Shown: positions 17,397 to 24,493, numbered from the stretch's first letter. The stretch is DNA of 32,254 bases from Paludibacter jiangxiensis (GCA_945870155.1 CAMBSB010000042.1:1-32254), one strand, 5' to 3'. Made by a program: numbers and translations. The notes: generated from the sequence alone by a model not told the origin.

Positions 17397-17945
17397 ATGA
17401 TTAAAAGAATTATTTTTACAGCTACATTGCTGTTAAGCTTTTTACTTATTTCGGCTCAAAATAGTAATGATATTTATAACATTAATGTTAAAACTATCGA
17501 TGGTAAAGACATGAAACTTGATAGTTTTAAAGGAAAAGTGGTTTTAATTGTGAATACCGCGAGTAAATGTGGCTTAACACCTCAGTACGAAGGTTTGGAA
17601 TTACTTTATAAAACATACAAAGACAAAGGTTTTGTGATATTAGGATTTCCTTGTAATCAGTTTATGGGACAAGAACCCGGAACTGCCGAAGAAATTGTAA
17701 AGTTCTGTACATCAAAATATAACATTACTTTTCCATTGTTTGAGAAAATTGAAGTGAATGGCGATAATACACATGCTCTTTATGTTTTTCTAAAGACAAA
17801 ATTACCGCTTGAAACCACCAAGAATGATATTCGTTGGAATTTCGAAAAGTTTTTGATAGACAGAGATGGTGTACCTGTAAAACGTTTCAGTCCTAAAGTT
17901 AAACCAGCTGAATTAAATGCTGAAATAGAAGCTTTGTTGAAATAG
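17397..17945 (+). CDS. Glutathione-peroxidase-family protein, exported
   Basis: 182 aa. It is a paralogue of the first gene of the operon, with an added N-terminal signal peptide (MIKRIIFTATLLLSFLLISA, cleavage near residue 20), so it probably works in the periplasm. The active site is intact: Cys58 in [16 protein letters not shown], Gln88 in GFPCNQF, Trp147-Asn148 in RWNFEKF. Cys104 (FCTSKYN) would be the resolving cysteine. The presence of one cytoplasmic and one exported copy under one peroxide regulator suggests protection of two compartments. A terminator follows 21 bp downstream. Confidence 0.9.
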   Translation: MIKRIIFTATLLLSFLLISAQNSNDIYNINVKTIDGKDMKLDSFKGKVVLIVNTASKCGLTPQYEGLELLYKTYKDKGFVILGFPCNQFMGQEPGTAEEIVKFCTSKYNITFPLFEKIEVNGDNTHALYVFLKTKLPLETTKNDIRWNFEKFLIDRDGVPVKRFSPKVKPAELNAEIEALLK

Positions 17946-17966
17946 AAATAATTAATTGAAAAAATG

Positions 17967-18001
17967 ATGCATTTGATATTTATTGTCAGATGCATTTTTT
18001 T
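17967..18001 (+). terminator. Terminator of the gpx-ohrR-gpx operon
   Basis: A 10-bp stem ATGCATTTGA (17967-17976) with TCAGATGCAT (17986-17995), one G.T pair, followed by a run of seven or eight T. It lies 21 bp past the stop of the last gene. Confidence 0.85.
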
Positions 18002-18128
18002 TGTGCCTACTAAACACCCTTCAAGAACTTATAGCAACGATTTTGTTATTAATAATATAGTTAAATTGTTGATAAATTTAAAAATAGTCATTCGATTTTT
18101 ATGAACTAACACTTAAAGATGCTCCAAA

Positions 18129-18157
18129 CGCCCCCTTTAGGGGGTTGGGGGGCTGAG
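18129..18157. repeat. GC-rich palindromic repeat copy
   Basis: CGCCCCCTTTAGGGGG followed by TTGGGGGGCTGAG. This is the clearest full copy of the dispersed family and has the same orientation as 4484-4512. The rest of the 518-bp gap before the ECF sigma gene holds the terminator above, the 12-bp motif at 18259 and the promoter at 18373. Confidence 0.7.
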
Positions 18158-18258
18158 TGGTTGACTTTTTTATTGTTTTCATAAATATTCGGGTCTGATA
18201 TTTCTGTAAATTCAAAAAATATTTAGAAAATAATATATTTGACACAATTTTTTTGAAA

Positions 18259-18270
18259 TGCATACGTTTA
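18259..18270 (+). promoter_or_regulatory. TGCATACGTTTA motif upstream of the ECF sigma gene
   Basis: The exact 12-mer recurs at 19179-19190, just before the small ORF after the sigma gene. In both places a run of T ending in G lies 3-4 nt upstream. It could be a promoter element read by this sigma factor, or a regulator site. Function is inferred. Confidence 0.45.
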
Positions 18271-18372
18271 ATGATATGCCAATTTGTGTTAAGGTAGACA
18301 CATAAACTGTAAATTAAGTATTAAAAAATGACTTTTTATACTTTAAAAGTTTTTCATTTAAAATACTATTCA

Positions 18373-18380
18373 TATATTTG
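18373..18380 (+). promoter_or_regulatory. -7 element of the ECF sigma gene
   Basis: TATATTTG matches TAnnTTTG. A TTTT tract at 18350-18353 lies at the right spacing for a weak -33 box. The leader to the ATG at 18464 would be about 75 nt. Confidence 0.5.
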
Positions 18381-18463
18381 CAGACTAATCATTCTTATTA
18401 ATAATTAAAATTTTAAAAGCCTATTGTCCTATTATTACTCTTAAACCCCTAAATTTAGAAGTA

Positions 18464-19057
18464 ATGAAAAATCTAAATCAATTTACTGATGAAGAATTGG
18501 TAAAATTGTATGAGAAAGGCAATAATGGAGCATTTGAAATTTTATTATTACGTTACAAATCAAAGGTATATTCATATATCTATTTGATTGTTCGGAATAA
18601 AGAACTCACCGAGGATATATTTCAAGATACATTTATTAAAGCCATTGCAACCATACAACAAGGTCGCTACATTGAGTCAGGAAAGTTTCTTGGTTGGATT
18701 AATCGCATTGCTCATAACCTGATTATTGATCATTTTCGTCGCGAAAAAAACGAGAATACATATTCGGCAAATGATTTTGAATACGATATAATTAACAACA
18801 CCAAACTTTCTGAGAAAAGTTTTGAGGAAACTTTGTCTAATGAGCAGGTTTTGAATGATGTTGTACGTCTTATTGATTTTCTACCCGAAAGTCAACGAAG
18901 CGTTGTACGTATGCGTTTTTTCGAAGATCTTAGTTTTAAAGAAATTGCTGAAAAAACCGATGTAAGTATTAATACTGCACTTGGAAGAATGCGTTATGCA
19001 TTGCTTAATATGAGGAGAATTGCTATAGAAAACGATGTTTATTTAGAAATTAAATAA
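18464..19057 (+). CDS. ECF-subfamily RNA polymerase sigma factor
   Basis: 197 aa. Sigma region 2 covers about 18-95, with the core-binding helix EDIFQDTFIKA (50-60) and the -10 recognition and melting segment WINRIAHNLIIDHFRR (78-93). Region 4 covers about 137-185, with the helix-turn-helix LSFKEIAEKTDVSINTALGRMRYAL (156-180). There is no adjacent transmembrane anti-sigma factor, which is the usual ECF partner. Instead a conserved-looking 60-aa protein follows. The regulon cannot be named from this window. Confidence 0.9.
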   Translation: MKNLNQFTDEELVKLYEKGNNGAFEILLLRYKSKVYSYIYLIVRNKELTEDIFQDTFIKAIATIQQGRYIESGKFLGWINRIAHNLIIDHFRREKNENTYSANDFEYDIINNTKLSEKSFEETLSNEQVLNDVVRLIDFLPESQRSVVRMRFFEDLSFKEIAEKTDVSINTALGRMRYALLNMRRIAIENDVYLEIK

Positions 19058-19178
19058 CAAATCAATAATTAATTAAAAACCAGCAAATCAACATTTTGCA
19101 GTTTTGTTTGATGAGTATTCACTTTTTATTGAAATAAAAATATAATATTTCGTATAGTTGAATATACTTTTTTGCCAT

Positions 19179-19190
19179 TGCATACGTTTA
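19179..19190 (+). promoter_or_regulatory. Second TGCATACGTTTA motif, before the small ORF
   Basis: Identical to 18259-18270 and 33 bp upstream of the ATG at 19223. Its position fits a promoter or leader element of the small gene. Confidence 0.45.
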
Positions 19191-19222
19191 TTATTTTATA
19201 AGTAATAATTTTAAAAGTGCCT

Positions 19223-19405
19223 ATGCAAAAAACTACTTCTTTTTTAAACAAAACTGATTTTCAAGAATTAAGTAAACAGTCGAAAGACGAAACAAAAATG
19301 TTGAGCCCAACAGATGCAACTTTGCAAAAGATTCTTCAATTTGCCGCTTCATACAGGGTACAACCAATAGAAAATAATCAGTATGTTGAAATGTTTTTAA
19401 ACTAA
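19223..19405 (+). CDS. Small conserved-looking protein paired with the ECF sigma factor
   Basis: 60 aa from the ATG at 19223. A GTG two codons earlier is possible but less likely. Sequence: a polar N-terminal half, then LSPTDATLQKILQFAASYRVQ, ending in NNQYVEMFLN. No enzymatic motif, signal peptide or membrane segment. It lies 165 bp after the sigma gene on the same strand and has a strong terminator right after its stop. I believe similar short proteins follow this sigma type in other Bacteroidota, but that is recollection and untested. It could be a small regulator of the sigma factor. Confidence 0.6.
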   Translation: MQKTTSFLNKTDFQELSKQSKDETKMLSPTDATLQKILQFAASYRVQPIENNQYVEMFLN

Positions 19406-19407
19406 AA

Positions 19408-19440
19408 AAAAGACTTCCAGAAATTGGAGGTCTTTTCTTT
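19408..19440 (+). terminator. Intrinsic terminator after the small ORF
   Basis: AAAAGACTTCCA (19408-19419) pairs with TGGAGGTCTTTT (19425-19436), one T.G pair, loop GAAAT. It is followed by CTTTTT. It ends the sigma/small-protein region directly before the tRNA fragment. Confidence 0.85.
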
Positions 19441-19442
19441 TT

Positions 19443-19482
19443 AAGAGCGGCAAGCGAGACTCGAACTCGTGACCCTCAGCTT
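19443..19482 (-). repeat. tRNA-Gly 3' fragment (left attachment-site repeat)
   Basis: 40 bp identical to 26038-26077. It covers the T arm, variable loop, 3' acceptor strand and part of the anticodon arm of tRNA-Gly(CCC). Beyond it the match stops at once (TTT against GGG), so it is not a functional tRNA. It is the displaced original 3' end expected after integration. Confidence 0.85.
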
Positions 19483-19710
19483 TTTAACTAAATTCAGCAA
19501 TATCACAGCCGCACTTATGAAAAGTGTGCAAGTGCAAATTTATCAAAACTAAAAGTTTATTTTCCATCTTGATAGTATTCTCAATTTATAGTTTTTGATT
19601 GTCATTGCTGAAAAATATGTCCAAACATTTTTTTAATTTTTATGTTGCTCAAAAAATTAAAAAAGAGAAGTTTACAAGTTAATTAAACTTTTCATTGTGT
19701 TTTAAAAAGA
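19483..19710. other. Left end of the island, non-coding
   Basis: 228 bp between the tRNA fragment and the sigma-like gene. It contains a small hairpin (CACTT with AAGTG, about 19514-19527) and the sequence GTGCAAATTTATCAAA, which loosely resembles the CTTGCAAATA repeats at the right end of the island. No gene seen. Confidence 0.4.
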
Positions 19711-20331
19711 TCATTTATTTAAAAAATTCTTATATTTATTCAATCCTCTTTCAACCTTTTTCCTTAATGTTGCCTCATTATATTTAGAATACTCATCTAA
19801 AACTACTATTTCTTTATACGATAAGTTATCAATAATACGAAGTTCCAAAAGTTTCAGTGTTTCAATTTCTTCTTTTAAATAGGCATCAATATTTTTGGTT
19901 CCATCGTAAATATCTTTTAGTAAAGTTTCGATTGAATTTTCTTCATTATCAGCATTATTTGAAGTGTCAACTATATCTTCATAATTTTCATAGTTTTCAA
20001 TATATTTAAATTTTGCCCTCCTGATAATTAATTCAAATACTTTTCGAATTGCAATTGTATACATAAACTTAAAGAGTTCACTTTCATTCTCAAATTTTAA
20101 ATCTTTCCTTTCAAAGATATAAATAAGCAATTTAGAAACAGCCTCATAAGCAGCATCTTCTGCTGTTTCTTTTGTTATTCTATACTTTGATTTGAGCAAA
20201 AATTGTATCCTAGTTGCTATCCGTTCCAACGACCAACCATATTTCAAATCAAATTTTTCAATTATTTCTGCTCTTCGGTTTTCGATTTCATACACAGAAG
20301 ATTCGAAATTAAAGTCATTATTTTCGGACAT
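19711..20331 (-). CDS. Sigma-70-like (ECF-type) protein
   Basis: 206 aa. Residues about 35-112 resemble sigma region 2 (TAEDAAYEAVSKLLIYIF at 56-73; FKFMYTIAIRKVFELIIRRAK at 87-107), and residues about 158-203 resemble the region 4 helix-turn-helix (LKLLELRIIDNLSYKEIVVL...ATLRKKVERGLNKY). The match is weaker than for the gene at 18464, and the linker is acidic and Asn-rich. It lies alone on the minus strand at the left end of the tRNA-Gly island, transcribed away from the ATPase. It could control island genes or be a divergent regulator without sigma function. A -7-like TATTTTTG is 14 bp upstream (20345-20352). Confidence 0.6.
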   Translation of the reverse strand: MSENNDFNFESSVYEIENRRAEIIEKFDLKYGWSLERIATRIQFLLKSKYRITKETAEDAAYEAVSKLLIYIFERKDLKFENESELFKFMYTIAIRKVFELIIRRAKFKYIENYENYEDIVDTSNNADNEENSIETLLKDIYDGTKNIDAYLKEEIETLKLLELRIIDNLSYKEIVVLDEYSKYNEATLRKKVERGLNKYKNFLNK

Positions 20332-20649
20332 AAATTTTTTTTGTCAAAAATACGAATATTTTCAGAACTTATGTCACAAAATTGTCCTCTTATTTATTTT
20401 ATTATGCCTACTAAATATTTTGAAATTGAAGATTTTGAATTGAAGATTTTGAAAATAATTTTTATTTAATGTTTTGGATAATTCAATTGAATTACATATA
20501 CTTGTATTTAGATAATATTTGAATTGCTACAAAAGCGCTCTTTGACATATTGGACAATCTCAATTTCTTTACAATCACAAAGTAACAACCCATCCATTTG
20601 CTATTTATCTGATTTTATGTTTTAAAACCAATAATAAAAATTCAGTTTT
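20332..20649. other. Divergent intergenic region with a 14-bp tandem repeat
   Basis: 318 bp between the sigma-like gene and the ATPase gene. ATTGAAGATTTTGA is present twice in direct tandem (20425-20438 and 20439-20452). TATTTTTG on the minus strand at 20345-20352 is a -7 candidate for the sigma-like gene. No convincing -33/-7 pair is seen for the ATPase. No gene. Confidence 0.5.
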
Positions 20650-22320
20650 ATGGAACACAAAACCCTCTCTTTTAATGTTTTAGAAACGATTTATAAAATT
20701 TCTACCGAACTTTTTGAATCCGAATTGAATCCCGAAACGACCGAAAAAATCAAAAATGAAAGTTTACAATTAGCTAGTTTCTTAGAAGTTACCGAGCAGC
20801 AAGCTTGGTTTTTTGCCATTATTTATGTACAGCAATCCATGTGTATTTCGTGCGACTTGAGCGATTTATTAAACGAACTAGCCATGAAAACCACCAAATT
20901 TGTAAAATACCGCGCTGACTTAATAGCTTTAATCGAAAAAAAAATAATCAAATCTGAGCTGGCACGCCGTAGTCGGAAGAAAACTCCAACGGCTAATTTC
21001 AAATTAATGATGATTCGTGAGAATATCTTAGAAGCCGTTTTACAAAACATTCCGATTGCCGAAGCCAATAAATTGGAAGAACTTGATATTTACGACTTTT
21101 GCATAACCGTATCAGACTTTATCGAAGAAAGAGCACACGATGCAATTACCACCGACCAGCTTTTAGGGGAAGTGGCTACATTGGAAATGCACAACTCACA
21201 CATTGTTGCTATTGAAAAATTAATGGATATGGAAATTTCTCTCCACGACCGTACTTTGCTATACGAAATATGCGACGACATGATTCGTGGTGGCGATACC
21301 GCTTTGGAAAGAACTATACGCGATATGTATGATTCTCAAAAACATCGCATTATAAAGGTAAAAGAAATGACCCAACAAACCAACAAATTGATAGAAACCA
21401 ATTTGATAGTGGTAAACAAAGCCAATTTTGTGGGCGATGTAAGTTTATCACTTACCACCACAGCTATAGAATTGTTGCTGGGGCAAGATGCTGAACTCTT
21501 TATCAAAAAACAAACCAAGAAAGATGTTATTTCGGCTGATGCCATTGCTGCCAAAGAACTATATTTTGAAGACAAACTACAAAAGCAAATCGACTTTTTC
21601 TCAACCAGTCTCACGCAAGAAAAGTTTACCGAAATGCAAATCCGATTAGAAGAAATGGCTATGCCTAAAGGCGTTGCAGCCGTATTTTATGGTGCTCCGG
21701 GAACAGGTAAAACCGAATCGGTGTACCAAATTGCCAAAGCTACAGGGCGTGATATCATGTATGTAGACATTAGCCAAACAAAATCAATGTGGTTTGGCGA
21801 AAGCGAAAAACGTATCAAGGCGGTGTTTAGCGATTACAACCGCTTGTGTCGTAAGAGTAAATTGAAACCCATTCTGCTTTTCAACGAAGCAGATGCAGTA
21901 CTTGGAAAACGCAAGGACGGCAATTCCTCCAACGTAGCTCAAACCGAAAATGCCATTCAGAATATCATTTTGGAGCAAATGGAAAAAAACGATGGAATAC
22001 TCATTGCCACCACCAATTTGGTTGACAATCTGGATGCAGCCTTCGAACGTCGCTTTTTGTTCAAATTAAAATTTGAACTACCAAGCGAAGAAGCTAAAAT
22101 ACAAATTTGGAAAAGCAAACTGAATTGGTTAGATAACGATAATTCGGCAACACTAGCCAAAAACTACCAATTCTCAGGTGGCGAAATCGACAATATCGCC
22201 CGCAAATCCATTATCAACGAAGTAATTACTGGTAACCCCTCCACCCTTGACGAACTCGTACAATACTGCGACGAAGAACGATTAATGAGCAAAAGAGGAG
22301 TGAAACTCGGCTATAAATAA
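20650..22320 (+). CDS. AAA+ ATPase with helical N-terminal region
   Basis: 556 aa. The N-terminal 320 residues are helical and of unknown function. The C-terminal AAA+ module has Walker A GAPGTGKT (348-355), Walker B ILLFNEAD (408-415), sensor 1 ATTN (453-456) and arginine-finger candidates R467-R468 in FERRF, so it should hydrolyse ATP as an oligomer. The core resembles FtsH/SpoVK-like classical AAA domains but has no protease or nuclease domain. Remodelling of a protein substrate is the likely activity; the substrate is unknown. It is an island gene, 153 bp upstream of the glycosylase-like gene. A short imperfect hairpin (22339-22365) follows the stop. Confidence 0.85.
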   Translation: MEHKTLSFNVLETIYKISTELFESELNPETTEKIKNESLQLASFLEVTEQQAWFFAIIYVQQSMCISCDLSDLLNELAMKTTKFVKYRADLIALIEKKIIKSELARRSRKKTPTANFKLMMIRENILEAVLQNIPIAEANKLEELDIYDFCITVSDFIEERAHDAITTDQLLGEVATLEMHNSHIVAIEKLMDMEISLHDRTLLYEICDDMIRGGDTALERTIRDMYDSQKHRIIKVKEMTQQTNKLIETNLIVVNKANFVGDVSLSLTTTAIELLLGQDAELFIKKQTKKDVISADAIAAKELYFEDKLQKQIDFFSTSLTQEKFTEMQIRLEEMAMPKGVAAVFYGAPGTGKTESVYQIAKATGRDIMYVDISQTKSMWFGESEKRIKAVFSDYNRLCRKSKLKPILLFNEADAVLGKRKDGNSSNVAQTENAIQNIILEQMEKNDGILIATTNLVDNLDAAFERRFLFKLKFELPSEEAKIQIWKSKLNWLDNDNSATLAKNYQFSGGEIDNIARKSIINEVITGNPSTLDELVQYCDEERLMSKRGVKLGYK

Positions 22321-22426
22321 ACCATTAAAAGCGAATGCGATAGCCTTACAAAGCCTAAGACTATCACATTACTAAAAATATTTTCACAAAAAATCAATTA
22401 AACTGTTTTCATTCCGAAGAAATGTT

Positions 22427-22434
22427 TAATTTTG
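22427..22434 (+). promoter_or_regulatory. -7 element before the glycosylase-like gene
   Basis: TAATTTTG matches TAnnTTTG, 40 bp before the ATG at 22474. It would put the start of transcription near 22441 and thus rules out the longer frame from 22432. Confidence 0.5.
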
Positions 22435-22473
22435 AGGGGTGAAAGAAAATACAAACTTTTAAAAACGAAAACT

Positions 22474-23052
22474 ATGCTAATCAACCATCAACTAAGTAAT
22501 GCGATTTTTTTTATTCCCAATTGGGACGTTAAGTATTTATTATTGGGAACCTTTAATCCTGAAGGAGGAGATCCAGTATCATATTTCTATGGGAGAAATA
22601 GAAATCGAGCTTGGGAATTACTTTCAGATATCTTCAATGTCGAATTACACCCAAATAACGAAAATTTCTTTGAATTAATTCAAACCTTAGGAATTGCATG
22701 TATGGATATGATTCAGCAAGTTGAAGTTGAAGATAATCAAGTTAATCATGTTATTGGTAAAGGGTATTCTGATTCTAAGATTATAAATGGTCATGTTTTC
22801 AGAATTTACAACACACAAAATATAATTGACGTTATTAATGCAAATCCAAAAGTTAAGTTATTCTCTACTTGGGGAACAGGTTCAAATCTAAATGAATGGC
22901 AACAACAGGTTTCTGAAATTAGACTTGTTAAGGAAATAATTCCATTAGTCTCACCGAGTATGGTTGCAAGAGTGCCCGCAGGGGTTGAAAAGTATCAATA
23001 CATGTTGAATGATTGGAGAAATAAATTTCAGGTAAATAATATTCAATTATAA
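22474..23052 (+). CDS. Uracil/hypoxanthine-DNA-glycosylase-superfamily protein
   Basis: 192 aa from ATG 22474. Three blocks fit the UDG superfamily, closest to the family 6 (HDG) type: LLLGTFNPEGG (22-32) with YFYGRNRNRAW (37-47), matching the first active-site loop and the downstream aromatic/Asn-x-x-W segment; GIACMDMIQQ (73-82); and PLVSPSMVARV (157-167), matching the terminal S-x-S-P-type DNA-binding loop. Members excise deaminated or modified bases from DNA. Located in the tRNA-Gly island and followed 26 bp later by an unknown gene on the same strand. A repair role or action on modified phage DNA are both possible. The family call is by eye. Confidence 0.6.
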   Translation: MLINHQLSNAIFFIPNWDVKYLLLGTFNPEGGDPVSYFYGRNRNRAWELLSDIFNVELHPNNENFFELIQTLGIACMDMIQQVEVEDNQVNHVIGKGYSDSKIINGHVFRIYNTQNIIDVINANPKVKLFSTWGTGSNLNEWQQQVSEIRLVKEIIPLVSPSMVARVPAGVEKYQYMLNDWRNKFQVNNIQL

Positions 23053-23078
23053 TCGTTCTTATAATAATAAATAGAAAT

Positions 23079-23660
23079 ATGAAAGCATCAAAATTAGTTT
23101 ATAATTCAAATGGTTGGACATCTCTAACTGGCTTAACAAGGGATGGAGTTAGATTAAATAATGGTTCAGCCTTTGGGTTTGAAGAGTGGTTAAATAATCC
23201 AATTTTAAAAGAACTCAAAGTTGGATACATTGATAGCTTTAGGTCAGCAGACGTTGATAATAGAATTGATAAAATTGTTTTATTTACTTTAGAAAACCGA
23301 GTTAATTATTACGTTGGTCAAATTATTGGCGCATCTCGTATAGATAATGTTGAAGTGTTAAATACCCGTGCTAGACTTATAAATAGAAATTGGTTAATTA
23401 ACGTCAATAATGAGCTTAACAATATATTCAACGATCCTAATGCATTTATCAAATATAATAGATGTTTTAATTCTAACAAAGTTACAGGCAACACTGAATC
23501 AACTTTTATATGCAATTTAAAATATGAAAGTATGGAAATATTTCAACGTGAAAATTGGATTAACATTAGCGAAATGGGTCAAAGAGTCAATTCTAGATGG
23601 AGACATTTGAGGAACCTATATGATGTATACGGCGATGACGAATTTATGTTTGAAAAATAA
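23079..23660 (+). CDS. Unknown protein paired with the glycosylase-like gene
   Basis: 193 aa, not recognised with confidence. The first 90 residues look like a compact beta-rich domain: SLTGLTRDGVRLNNGSAFGFEEWL, then VGYIDSFRS and KIVLFTLENRVNYYVGQI. The phrase FGFEEWL followed by a YVG-containing strand recalls the N-terminal part of some uncharacterised proteins near restriction-type genes, but this is a weak recollection. The C-terminal half is Asn-rich and helical (RENWINISEMGQRVNSRWRHL). No signal peptide or membrane segment. It starts 26 bp after the glycosylase-like gene, so the two are probably co-transcribed. Confidence 0.65.
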   Translation: MKASKLVYNSNGWTSLTGLTRDGVRLNNGSAFGFEEWLNNPILKELKVGYIDSFRSADVDNRIDKIVLFTLENRVNYYVGQIIGASRIDNVEVLNTRARLINRNWLINVNNELNNIFNDPNAFIKYNRCFNSNKVTGNTESTFICNLKYESMEIFQRENWINISEMGQRVNSRWRHLRNLYDVYGDDEFMFEK

Positions 23661-23684
23661 TACTAACTAAGCTTGATCATTTCC

Positions 23685-24348
23685 AAGGTCGTAGACCTTG
23701 ACTGTGCATAACCCCCAGTGCAAACTGGGGGGAATAAACAGTAAAACCCTAACTAACAACTCAGTAGGAGTTGACCAACAACCAACAACCAAAAACAAGA
23801 AACCATGAATAGTTACCGTCAATTTCTTTTCCACATCGTATTTTGCACTTACGAGCGCAAAAACACTTTGCCTACAGAACATCACGATGAACTTTACAAG
23901 TACCTCTGGGGAGTTATTAAAACTCACAAAGGTGTACTTTATCGAATAAATGGCGTTGAAAACCATGTGCATATTTTGTGCGATTTACATCCTACGGTTT
24001 GTATTTCAGATTTGATCAAAGACATGAAAGTTGGTTCCAATTTGTGGATAAAACAAACGGGCAATTTCCCAAAATTTGAATCGTGGGCAGAAGGATATTT
24101 TGCTGCAACCTACAGCAACAAAGACAAAGAAATGATTATCAACTACATAAAAAATCAGAAACAACATCACCATAACGTAACTTTTGAAGATGAATATCGG
24201 GCTTTGCTCGATGAACATGGAATAGCGTGGGATGAGAAGTATATCTTTTGATGGTGTTGGTGAACTCCTACGGAGTTCTATCGGTGTTTTAGTTCGTCAT
24301 TCCCCCAATTGCATTGGGGGTTATGCACAGTCAACACCTCTGGTGTTG
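23685..24348 (+). mobile_element. REP-type IS200-like transposase unit with three mirrored hairpins per side
   Basis: The transposase gene is enclosed by inverted ends. Left: hairpin AAGGTC-GTA-GACCTT (23685-23699), linker GACTGTGCATAA, hairpin CCCCCAGT-GCAA-ACTGGGGG (23712-23731), then CAACTC-AGTAG-GAGTTG (23757-23773). Right, in reverse order and orientation: GAACTCC-TAC-GGAGTTC (24262-24278), CCCCCAAT-TGC-ATTGGGGG (24302-24320), linker TTATGCACAGTC, CAACACC-TCT-GGTGTTG (24332-24348). Stem sequences differ between sides by paired changes. Such inverted ends fit REP-associated transposases rather than classical IS200/IS605, whose ends are not inverted repeats. Confidence 0.8.
23805..24251 (+). 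CDS. REP-associated Y1-type transposase (IS200/IS605-like TnpA)
   Basis: 148-aa HUH single-strand DNA transposase. The metal-binding HUH motif is H54-V55-H56 in ENHVHIL. The catalytic tyrosine is Tyr114 in NYIKNQ, with Gln118 four residues on, as in the Y-x-x-x-Q arrangement of IS608 TnpA. Both active-site halves are intact and the length is normal, so it may be active. No TnpB or IscB partner is present. It cuts single-stranded DNA at sites next to hairpins; the three hairpins on each side are its presumed substrates. It lies within the tRNA-Gly island, between the unknown 193-aa gene and the small HExxH gene. Confidence 0.9.
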   Translation: MNSYRQFLFHIVFCTYERKNTLPTEHHDELYKYLWGVIKTHKGVLYRINGVENHVHILCDLHPTVCISDLIKDMKVGSNLWIKQTGNFPKFESWAEGYFAATYSNKDKEMIINYIKNQKQHHHNVTFEDEYRALLDEHGIAWDEKYIF

Positions 24349-24493
24349 TATAATAGTGCAATTTAGCTTTGTGCCTAATGAACAAAGGGTAAAAGTTAGA
24401 GATGCATTGTTGAATACTTCGAACTTAACACCTTAGCCATGGTAATGATTTGGGAGTATTGAATCAATGAATCAATGAATTAAAATAAGCACT

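Noticed and set aside
19443-19515. A second tRNA gene at the left island edge
   Set aside because: Only the 3' half matches; the sequence after the anticodon loop cannot pair as acceptor, D or anticodon arm.
20192-20469. Two overlapping + strand frames near 20.2-20.5 kb
   Set aside because: Both are mostly antisense to the sigma-like gene and then run into the 14-bp tandem repeat.
22339-22365. Terminator after the AAA+ ATPase
   Set aside because: The hairpin has a mismatch and there is no T-run after it, so it is not reported as a terminator.
22432-22473. Upstream start for the glycosylase-like gene
   Set aside because: It overlaps the -7 element and would lie before the expected transcription start.
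23685-24348. Classical IS200/IS605 insertion sequence with TnpB
   Set aside because: There is no TnpB gene and the ends are inverted repeats of three hairpins, which fits a REP-type unit better.
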